From assembly GCA_030550175.1 (NCBI GenBank), contig JAUQPW010000056.1, positions 1-35,750 of the forward strand: 35,750 nucleotides of DNA, given 5' to 3'. The position numbers and the translations under genes were made by a program. The notes beneath the pieces are model-generated. The model was not told the origin of the DNA, did not search any database, and saw only the letters and a list, made by a program, of their open reading frames with translations. Positions 8,152-14,825 of this stretch are shown piece by piece; position 1 is the stretch's first letter, and each line of letters begins with the position of its first letter. Source of the DNA: a bacterium. Lineage in GTDB: Bacteria; Moduliflexota; Moduliflexia; Moduliflexales; JAUQPW01.

Positions 8152-9477
8152 TTAATTCTTCAGGTCTTGAATCTGTAAGAGATTATTTTCATTCTTCTTA
8201 AATAGAGAAAACATACCTCCCATATTTTGCATGGCTTTCTCCCGAACTTCTTTCATCAATTCGGGCGTAATCACCGAATAGCCTTTACTTCGAGCATAAC
8301 CTTCCACACCCTTTATAACCATTCCACGGGCAAAAGAGGGAATCATTTCCAGTCGTTTTTTAGCTTCATCCGTCCAGGTTAATTGAAAATCCGCTTCCAG
8401 GCCGAGGGTGAATGTCTCTTCTAATTTAATCTCCACAAAATTATACTTACCAGGTTCATAGCGACAGGAGGGATCTTCGGCAAGGTAATTACCTGTCTGT
8501 GCAAAAGCCCTAGCCCGGCATCCACTACAAACCACCTGAAATTCGCAACTACCACACCTCCCCTGGAGGAGTTTTCGATCTCGAAGCTGATTAAGAAGGG
8601 GTGAGGTACACCAGATCTCGGCAAAGGATTTCTCTTTGACATTTCCTAAGGGGATAGACATATAAGGACAGGGGGTTACCTCCCCGGTAGGGGTGATCTG
8701 GGCATAATGGGTAGCCGCCGGACAGCCACCTGAGTAACTCTTGAGATAAGGAGAGTGGGGATCAGCTTCATAAACAATCCGTTTATATTGAGGGGTACAC
8801 TTGGCACTAATAAGCATTTTACCTTGATACTTCTTCTGCATCTCAAATACCTGTACCAGCATGGCTTCGTATTGGGCTTCGCTGATATCCTTTCCACTAA
8901 GTCCCTGACCTCGACCGGTACACACGAGAAAGTAAAGGTTGAAAAACCGGGCCCCCAGTTCATAAGCAAAATCCACAATCCGGGGGATTTCATCGTAATT
9001 CCAGGACATGGTAGAAGTTTGGATAATGAACTCCACATGATTCCTCTTGAGGACTTGAGCCCCTCGGACTGCTTTTTGCCAGGATCCAGGAACCTGGGTA
9101 AAATGGTCATGGGCTTCCGGTCTTACCGAATGAAGACTGATACTGACCCCTTTAACTCCCGCCGCCACCATTTTCTGCACCAGTTTATCATTGAGGATGG
9201 TCCCGTTCGTTCCGATAACAACCATAAATTTTTTCTGCGAAGCGTAGCGGGCAATCTCAAAAATATCTTTTCTTAATAAAGGTTCCCCTCCCGTCAGAAT
9301 CAATAAAGCATGGGGATTTACCTCTTCAATCTGGTCAATAATCCGAAAGCATTCTTCGGTACTTAATTCCCCGATCTGTTCCCCGGTTCTGAATGCAGCA
9401 TCCAAATAACAATGGGCACACTGGATATTACATCGTTTGGTAATATTCCAGGAGATGGTGTGAACTCTATACTCCAT
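8152..9477 (-). CDS. Radical SAM/SPASM protein (NirJ/AhbD-like) with C-terminal PCP_red-like domain
   Basis: 441 residues. The radical SAM cluster cysteines are C16, C20 and C23 (CNIQCAHC), with GGEPLL at 63-68. A SPASM region carries auxiliary-cluster cysteines at C252, C270, C308, C311, C317, C320 and C338. The segment LVCTGRG (184-190) resembles the LVPTGRG signature of NirJ and AhbC/AhbD, which act on haem d1 or alternative haem side chains; that assignment is inferred. Residues 366-417 form an extra domain of the pattern W-T-x-E-A-x-x-R-L-x-x-I-P-x-x-x-R-x-x-V, matching the PCP_red family otherwise known from the C-terminus of BchB/ChlB. It sits downstream of a CopD-like gene and upstream of a small membrane gene. 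A peptide-modifying SPASM role is the main alternative. Confidence 0.85.
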   Translation of the reverse strand: MEYRVHTISWNITKRCNIQCAHCYLDAAFRTGEQIGELSTEECFRIIDQIEEVNPHALLILTGGEPLLRKDIFEIARYASQKKFMVVIGTNGTILNDKLVQKMVAAGVKGVSISLHSVRPEAHDHFTQVPGSWQKAVRGAQVLKRNHVEFIIQTSTMSWNYDEIPRIVDFAYELGARFFNLYFLVCTGRGQGLSGKDISEAQYEAMLVQVFEMQKKYQGKMLISAKCTPQYKRIVYEADPHSPYLKSYSGGCPAATHYAQITPTGEVTPCPYMSIPLGNVKEKSFAEIWCTSPLLNQLRDRKLLQGRCGSCEFQVVCSGCRARAFAQTGNYLAEDPSCRYEPGKYNFVEIKLEETFTLGLEADFQLTWTDEAKKRLEMIPSFARGMVIKGVEGYARSKGYSVITPELMKEVREKAMQNMGGMFSLFKKNENNLLQIQDLKN

Positions 9478-9579
9478 AATTCTTCGGTTTTTAAATTTAG
9501 GAATTAAATAAGGACCTCCCGTTACTTTTTAAGTTGGGCTCCCCGGCTGTAGAGATATTCAACAGGACATCTTCCCACC

Positions 9580-10086
9580 TCAAAAATTCCTGAGCATGAG
9601 GGCCAGGAACAGAACGACCATACCGAGCACCGTATTAGTCATCAAGAAATATTGGGACTTTCGTTGTAATTGCATAATAGAATCGGGTATTTGGTCGGTG
9701 AACTGTTTAGCAGGCGGGAGGGTCAAAAGAAAATCGCTGATCTTCGAAACCGCCGTACGGGAACTTATCACCCGAATTGTAATCATCACTCCAAGGAGAA
9801 TAATTTTTAAGGTAAGTATCCACATATAAGCCGGGGAATATTGAAATTGAGAGTAATATCCACGAATCAGCACATTAAAAATACCGGTCAGCACAATAAT
9901 TTCGGCGGCCCTTGCCGCAAGGAAGTGAAATCGGGTCTGGGCATTCTGAAAAAGCCGTAGTTGTTCAATAGACAAAGGCGTTTTCAGATTAGGGACAAGG
10001 GTTACCAGCGTAAAAATCATCCCCCCAATCCAGGTAATAACTGCTAAAACATGTAACCAGAGAATGAAAATAGCCAGATAGCTCAT
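9580..10086 (-). CDS. CopD-like integral membrane protein
   Basis: 168 residues with four transmembrane helices. The N-terminal pattern WLHVLAVITWIGGMIF, with a helix-embedded His and the WIGG turn, and the later FHFLAARAAEIIVLTG match CopD/DUF2269-type proteins, which are implicated in copper transport or b-type haem binding. It starts 8 bp after the zinc-ribbon/PCP_red gene. A copper or haem delivery role for the nearby cupredoxin or cytochromes is an attractive inference from the neighbourhood, not something the sequence proves. Confidence 0.75.
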   Translation of the reverse strand: MSYLAIFILWLHVLAVITWIGGMIFTLVTLVPNLKTPLSIEQLRLFQNAQTRFHFLAARAAEIIVLTGIFNVLIRGYYSQFQYSPAYMWILTLKIILLGVMITIRVISSRTAVSKISDFLLTLPPAKQFTDQIPDSIMQLQRKSQYFLMTNTVLGMVVLFLALMLRNF

Positions 10087-10094
10087 AACTTATC

Positions 10095-10646
10095 TCACAT
10101 ACCGAATCTTCCTTTAGCTTCGTCCATAACGGCTTCATTTATTTCGCTATATCCCCGTTCCCTGGCGTACATCTCAACACCTTTTTTTACCATAGGTCTT
10201 ACAAAGCCTGGAATCCGTTCTAGCCGTCTCTCAGCTTCTACGGTCCAAACAGGTTCTTTACTGGACGAAGAGGTGTTATGGGCAAAGGCATCGGAGACTA
10301 TTTGAGAGAAAGGGCAACCCGGTCTGGAATCCGAGGTTTGGAATTCTTGGTCCTTCTGATTTTGGGTTTCGGCTGCCGAACCTAAGATGGTTTGTTTGTC
10401 CTTACTTTCTTCGTGCTTTTGGGTTAAAGTTGTTCGAATCATGGACATAGGCTCCGCTGGGACCGTCTTTCCCCCTACTTTTACGTCCATAGATCTGAGC
10501 AATTGAGTTTCCCAGGGGTTTGTCAATAAGGCAATATCCCGTTGGCAAATAGGGCAACCAAATATAACCGTTAAGGACCCCTCTTCAGGCCCTTCAGTTC
10601 TCTTGATTTTCATGGGCTCATCACAATCGATACAAAGAAATTTCAT
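10095..10646 (-). CDS. Zinc-ribbon protein with C-terminal PCP_red-like domain
   Basis: 183 residues. The N-terminal C5xxC8 and C31xxC34 form a zinc-ribbon or rubredoxin-like site. A polar, probably disordered linker covers about 60-130. Residues 132-183 are a PCP_red-like domain (WTVEAERRLERIPGFVRPMV, then GVEMYARERGY). The last domain is very close to the copy at the end of the radical SAM protein two genes downstream. No catalytic motif is visible, so an assembly-factor or adaptor role is possible. It lies 109 bp after the Mrp ATPase gene and shows no clear ribosome binding site. Confidence 0.75.
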   Translation of the reverse strand: MKFLCIDCDEPMKIKRTEGPEEGSLTVIFGCPICQRDIALLTNPWETQLLRSMDVKVGGKTVPAEPMSMIRTTLTQKHEESKDKQTILGSAAETQNQKDQEFQTSDSRPGCPFSQIVSDAFAHNTSSSSKEPVWTVEAERRLERIPGFVRPMVKKGVEMYARERGYSEINEAVMDEAKGRFGM

Positions 10647-10654
10647 AACTAAAA

Positions 10655-10755
10655 ATAAGCAAGCTAAAGTGTTTAAACCGGGCTAAAGTGTTTTAAGCCT
10701 TCTAAAGGGTCTGAGGAGAATTAAAGTTAAAAGACACTTAGACGTTTTAGACATT
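10655..10755. repeat. A/T-rich tandem-word repeat gap
   Basis: The word GCTAAAGTGTTTT occurs twice at the left (about 10669-10697). It is answered on the right by a 9-10-nt periodic run containing TTAGACGTTTTAGACATTTT (about 10738-10760) in inverted sense. There is no gene here. Confidence 0.45.
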
Positions 10756-11646
10756 TTAGCTTACTTTAAAAAACTCCTTCACTTTTTTTCCAATCTCCCT
10801 AAAAGCCTGTCCGGTCAGTGAATCTGGATATTCCAGCAGAAAGGGAGTACCTGAATCGGCAGAGGCCGAGATACGGGAATCAAAGGGTATTTTTCCTAAA
10901 AAGGGAATCCCTAAGGACTGAACCCATTCTTTTACATTCCCAGAGGGAAATAGCTCCCCTAAAGTACCGCAGTGGGAGCAAACATAACCCGCCATATTTT
11001 CTACCAGTCCGATAACAGGGGTCTTCAAAATGTTTTTGGCAACGGAGATGGATTTTTTAACGACCAGTTGGGAGACCTCCGAAGGGATGGTAACAATCAA
11101 GGTCCCTCCCAGGTCTGGAAGCAATTTTACGATATTGGGGAGGCGATCTGTACCCGGTGGGAGATCCAGGAGTAGAAAATCCAGATTTCCCCAGTCTGTA
11201 TCCGAGAGAAACTCTCGTAGGGCGGTTACTTCCATACTTCCTCGCCAGGTGAAAGAGTCCTGTTGCGTAGGTGCATCCCATATTACAGGAGTTTCATCGG
11301 TGGGAAGAAAGAGATCCATGGACATAACCGGGATATTCAGAAAACCCAAAGCAGGTTGAACGCCTTCCTCGGTAGTTTTGAGTTTTTGTCCCCGAGCTCC
11401 CATCATTTTAGCCAGGGAAGGTCCGTTGATATCTGCATCCAAGACTCCAACGGAATGTCCTTGTAAGGAAAGCAGAATGGCCAGATTGGCGGTAATGGAA
11501 CTTTTGCCGACCCCTCCCTTTCCGCTCATAATGGCCACCTTATGGCGGATTTTATCCATTCGGGCTTTTAACCGATCCATCTGTTGCCCGACTTGATCGA
11601 GGATATGAGAACCTCCATCTCCAACAATGTCTCTGTATTTTTTCAT
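10756..11646 (-). CDS. mrp: Mrp/ApbC/NBP35-type Fe-S cluster carrier ATPase
   Basis: 296 residues. The deviant Walker A motif GKGGVGKS lies at 42-49, DADINGPS at 70-77, and DLPPGTD at 161-167. The ENMAGYVCSHCG segment with C223 and C226 carries the bridging-cluster CxxC. The protein lacks the N-terminal MIP18-like domain of long Mrp proteins. Family members bind and transfer 4Fe-4S clusters as dimers. In this operon likely clients are the Rieske protein, the radical SAM enzyme or another Fe-S protein, which is inference. The ATG at 11644-11646 has only a weak AGGAT site upstream. Confidence 0.92.
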   Translation of the reverse strand: MKKYRDIVGDGGSHILDQVGQQMDRLKARMDKIRHKVAIMSGKGGVGKSSITANLAILLSLQGHSVGVLDADINGPSLAKMMGARGQKLKTTEEGVQPALGFLNIPVMSMDLFLPTDETPVIWDAPTQQDSFTWRGSMEVTALREFLSDTDWGNLDFLLLDLPPGTDRLPNIVKLLPDLGGTLIVTIPSEVSQLVVKKSISVAKNILKTPVIGLVENMAGYVCSHCGTLGELFPSGNVKEWVQSLGIPFLGKIPFDSRISASADSGTPFLLEYPDSLTGQAFREIGKKVKEFFKVS

Positions 11647-11965
11647 TTATTTAAACATCCTATGCCTTTGCATTTTCGTAGGATATAGACCCGGTTTATA
11701 CCCGAAAGACCCTTTTTCAGACGCGGAGATAGAGAGACCCAGAGTTTTGGAACCTGGAGACATTTCCCCGGGTCCCCCAAGTCCCCATGTCTCCCAGTCC
11801 CAAAGTCTCCGTGTTCCTGCATCTGAAAAGAGGTCCTTTGTGGACGAATATTTAAAAACTGCAAAAGTATAGTTAAATGTTTAAAGTAATTTTTTAAGTG
11901 CCTGAAGTTTTACCTGAAGTTTTAAAGGTCTAAAGTTCTTTTAATCTTAGCCCACTTTAAGCCTG
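11647..11965. repeat. 319-bp non-coding gap with two tandem-word regions
   Basis: 11715-11825 contains 8-nt words of the type AAGTCCCC, ATGTCTCC, CAGTCCCA, AAGTCTCC in tandem. A partly inverted copy lies to the left (GGAGATAGAGAGACCC). 11890-11945 repeats CCTGAAGTTTT twice plus a related TCTAAAGTTC. No credible gene is seen: the open frames here have no ribosome binding sites and encode the repeats. The gap separates the universal-stress fusion gene from the Mrp gene. Confidence 0.5.
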
Positions 11966-13864
11966 TTAAGAATGACCCTTGGTATAATTTCCAATGGCCT
12001 CTTCCATCATTTTTCTGGCTATCCCAATACCCTCTTCGGCTACTTCCAAAGTGATTTGCCTTACACCTTTTTCACGGGCTACCCCTTCGATTTTGTCCTT
12101 GGTAATATTTCGCATAAATCCAGCAGGAACCCGGTTCAGGCGTTCTACGGCAGCTTCGGTCCAGGTCAACTCAACCGAAGAACCGGGCGGGTCGGAAAGT
12201 GACTGTGGAGAGGAGGCAGCATCTTTTCCTTTCTTCTCCTTTTCTGGCTCGGGTTCTCGACCCAGGCGATCTTCTTCCAAGGTTTGTTCGATAACCTGAG
12301 CGGCCAAATCCCGGGTGATGGTGGTCAGTTTACGAACCCGGGCGGATTTCTCGATCCGGGCTTTAGCCCTTCGTCTCATATAGCCCGAAGGAACCGTTCT
12401 CAGAAGCTCTTTAGCCTCCTGGGTCCAGCTCAATTTAATCCCATCAAAGGTTTCTTCCTCTTCAACCCCCCCTTCCAGAGGAGCTAGGGACTCGATGGCT
12501 ACTTTATCAACTTTTTCAAATTGTTCGGTATGGGCATGGCACACCGGGCAATTGAGGGGACGTACATTTTTGGCGGCGTACCCACAGTATCGGCAAATGT
12601 AGGTGGTACCCTCTATGAGTTGACCCTTTTCTATGGCGATGGTTTCTGCAGCAAGTCCCATAGCCCGGACCATCCCTTCCGGTAAAACAGCCCGCATGGT
12701 CTCATCGATGACACTGGAGCTTATAATGGAATGTCCGCGCTCCATGGCATATCTTAAAACGGCAGTTCGTGCAATTCCTCGAACCATGGCCGGAACCCGT
12801 TCCATTCTCTGATTGGCCTCTTCGGTCCAGACAATGCTGGCCTCGGCCTTAATATCAATGGGAGGGATGAACTTTCTACTGGAAATTAAAACATTGCAGG
12901 GAACCAATCGAAGAAGATTCTCGGTAGTACTTCCAATGTCCATGTCATCATCACTATGTACACCGATCCGCCCCACCACCAGTAACCAGGGTTTTTCCCT
13001 TCGGACATACTTTAAAATTTTTTCAAAGGCTTTACCGTCCAACAGAGTGATCTTTAAGTCTACCCCTTCTTCCTTCGCCACATTTCGGGCAATTTCCAGG
13101 TGGGATTGATAAATCTTGGCTAATCCCGTATCAATGACCTCCTCGTGGAGTTGTTCCTGTTCTTTAAATTTGAAGACCTTGGCTGCCTTTTCAGAGAGAA
13201 CCCCCACAATGCTGTTGAACATGGCATAGTGCAAATAAGGATCATAAACAGCCACAGCTTCTACAGACCTCTGAAAAGCTTTACTGAGTTCAACGGCGGT
13301 CTTGAGGCCTGCAAAGGATTGGGGGCTTCCATCTACGGCAACAAGAATATTCCCGGTCTGTTCTTGTAAAGGAAGCGTATTTTTGATAACAAAGGTATCA
13401 ACCTTAATCCGACGGACTACCCGCTCACAGACACTCCCGATCTGACTATCCTTAACGGCTCCCATCCCTAAAGCTCCAATAACGACCAGGTCATAATCGC
13501 TGTTCCGGATGTCGTCTACGATGACCTGAAAATTTTTCCCATCGTACATTTTCTTTTCGAAGGACAACCCTTCTTTCTCTGTAATTCGAGCCATGACCTC
13601 CAGATAAGAATCTGAAATGAGCTGCAGGCCCATAGTTATAAGACTATCGTGAATTTTTCTCTGCCGTTCCAGTTCCTGCTCATCCTGGTATTCCTCAGGT
13701 AGGGTATATTCCATTTGTCTAAACCGTATATCATGCATTCTGGCCGCATAAACATGGCTTCCTACTAACTGAGATCCAAAATGTTTTGCCAGAGCTACAG
13801 AAAAATCAACGCAGGCGTTGGAGTGTTCTGAATTATCCAGGGGAACATAGATTTTTTTGTACAT
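11966..13864 (-). CDS. Tandem universal-stress protein fused to zinc ribbon and three PCP_red-like domains
   Basis: 632 residues. Two UspA domains cover about 1-163 and 171-330; each ends in the typical G-x-x-G-S region (MGAVKDSQIGSVCERVV; DDDMDIGSTTENLLRL). Then come PCP_red-like domain 1 (344-393, IVWTEEANQRMERVPAMVRG), a rubredoxin-like zinc ribbon (C424, C427, C439, C442), PCP_red-like domain 2 (478-527) and, after a charged linker, domain 3 (566-615). USP domains bind ATP or act as stress switches; the PCP_red domain has no established function outside protochlorophyllide reductase. The gene follows the cupredoxin gene past a terminator-like hairpin, so it may be transcribed separately or at lower level. 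I know no characterised protein with this architecture. GAGGAG precedes the ATG. Confidence 0.88.
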   Translation of the reverse strand: MYKKIYVPLDNSEHSNACVDFSVALAKHFGSQLVGSHVYAARMHDIRFRQMEYTLPEEYQDEQELERQRKIHDSLITMGLQLISDSYLEVMARITEKEGLSFEKKMYDGKNFQVIVDDIRNSDYDLVVIGALGMGAVKDSQIGSVCERVVRRIKVDTFVIKNTLPLQEQTGNILVAVDGSPQSFAGLKTAVELSKAFQRSVEAVAVYDPYLHYAMFNSIVGVLSEKAAKVFKFKEQEQLHEEVIDTGLAKIYQSHLEIARNVAKEEGVDLKITLLDGKAFEKILKYVRREKPWLLVVGRIGVHSDDDMDIGSTTENLLRLVPCNVLISSRKFIPPIDIKAEASIVWTEEANQRMERVPAMVRGIARTAVLRYAMERGHSIISSSVIDETMRAVLPEGMVRAMGLAAETIAIEKGQLIEGTTYICRYCGYAAKNVRPLNCPVCHAHTEQFEKVDKVAIESLAPLEGGVEEEETFDGIKLSWTQEAKELLRTVPSGYMRRRAKARIEKSARVRKLTTITRDLAAQVIEQTLEEDRLGREPEPEKEKKGKDAASSPQSLSDPPGSSVELTWTEAAVERLNRVPAGFMRNITKDKIEGVAREKGVRQITLEVAEEGIGIARKMMEEAIGNYTKGHS

Positions 13865-13907
13865 TCTTCTTCTCTCTCCTCGATTTAATCGATTCCGGTA
13901 TCTACAT

Positions 13908-13950
13908 AAAAGGGCAATAAAACCGGATAATCTGGTTTTATTGCCCTTTT
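13908..13950 (-). terminator. Intrinsic terminator after the cupredoxin gene
   Basis: A perfect 17-bp stem (13908-13924 with 13934-13950) and a 9-nt loop begin 15 bp after the stop codon of the leftward cupredoxin gene. In that direction the stem ends in four T residues. It is a good candidate for ending or attenuating transcription of the bc-type operon before the universal-stress gene. Confidence 0.65.
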
Positions 13951-13964
13951 AAGGAAATTAAAGT

Positions 13965-14687
13965 TTACTTCGGGGCCATTTCCACATTTACCTTAGTTTC
14001 TTCTTTTTCCTTTACAACCACATCTTGGGTTACGGTACCCAGGGTTTCATGCCAGACTCCCAGTTTATAGTTACCTGGAGGAACATTTTCTAACTTAAAG
14101 TTACCATTCTCATCGGTGGCAGCGTAGTAGGGATGTCCCGTAACTACCCAATAGGCATTCATCCAGGTATGTACATCACATTTTACGTTGATAACCTCAG
14201 GGTACTCAACCTTTTCCTGCAATACCTTCTTGAACTTAGGCTGAGCCTTGTTAATCGGTGGATTGGCCTGACTAAAGGTATGGACATTATGCAAAATCCC
14301 ATCACTATTGAGGATATCAACGGTAGATCCGGCCGGGAATATAAGCACATGGGGAAGGTACTCACAGCCTTTTTGATCGAATTTAGGATTCTCTGCAGGC
14401 TTTTCCTGGGGTTTTCCTTTTTGAATATCCGCCAGATAAGCTACCGCATATTGAATTCCTTTGGTTTCCTTGGAAACGATTAAATTACTAGCCGGATGGG
14501 GTTTACACACCTCCTTATCCTTTGAGGGCTCAATCATAGGTCGCTCTGGGGGTTCCCCAGCAAATTTTACTGTACCTGTGATGGTTCCACCGTTGGTTAC
14601 TTCTATGGCTTCATAAGCCCATGCAGAGGTACCTAGAAAGCTTATCAGCCCGATTAGCGTGAAAAGAAAGGTAAATAATTTGGTCAT
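13965..14687 (-). CDS. Secreted cupredoxin-like copper protein with carboxypeptidase-regulatory-like tail
   Basis: 240 residues with a signal peptide (hydrophobic 4-19, likely cleavage after SAWA at 24). Probable type-1 copper ligands are His133 or His136 (ILHNVHTF) with Cys170, His173 and Met176 in VKCDVHTWM. After that, residues 185-235 look like a Greek-key regulatory domain (TDENGNFKLENVPPGNYKLG), as in MauL-related proteins. It lies 138 bp downstream of the octahaem cytochrome gene. A periplasmic electron carrier for the quinol-oxidising complex is the simplest idea, inferred from position and ligands. AGGAGG lies 6 nt before the ATG. Confidence 0.82.
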   Translation of the reverse strand: MTKLFTFLFTLIGLISFLGTSAWAYEAIEVTNGGTITGTVKFAGEPPERPMIEPSKDKEVCKPHPASNLIVSKETKGIQYAVAYLADIQKGKPQEKPAENPKFDQKGCEYLPHVLIFPAGSTVDILNSDGILHNVHTFSQANPPINKAQPKFKKVLQEKVEYPEVINVKCDVHTWMNAYWVVTGHPYYAATDENGNFKLENVPPGNYKLGVWHETLGTVTQDVVVKEKEETKVNVEMAPK

Positions 14688-14699
14688 GAATTTCCTCCT

Positions 14700-14822
14700 C
14701 TTTGCTTGTTCGTTGTCTATTGGAACTCATCGAGATTACAACAGACAACGAACCGGATCAGAAAACAGTCTACTTTTCTCACTAACATAATACGACAGAC
14801 AACCAGCAACGGACAATGGACA
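14700..14822. repeat. Tandem-word repeat region (GACAACG word)
   Basis: The left side has TTGTTCGTTGTC (14705-14716). The centre and right carry ACAGACAACGAAC and a run of 7-mers ending CAACGGACAATGGACAAT (about 14795-14822). The word is nearly the same as in the metY-metX gap at 6385-6465, so this word family recurs in the window. It lies between the octahaem cytochrome and the cupredoxin genes. Confidence 0.5.
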
Positions 14823-14825
14823 ATT

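Noticed and set aside
11627..11872. 81-codon plus-strand open frame in the gap before the Mrp gene
   Set aside because: It consists of tandem-word DNA, overlaps the Mrp start on the opposite strand and lacks a ribosome binding site.
8227..12835. Evidence for photosynthesis from protochlorophyllide-reductase-like domains
   Set aside because: Only the small C-terminal PCP_red-like domain is present; no BchB catalytic core, BchL/N or other pigment gene is in the window.
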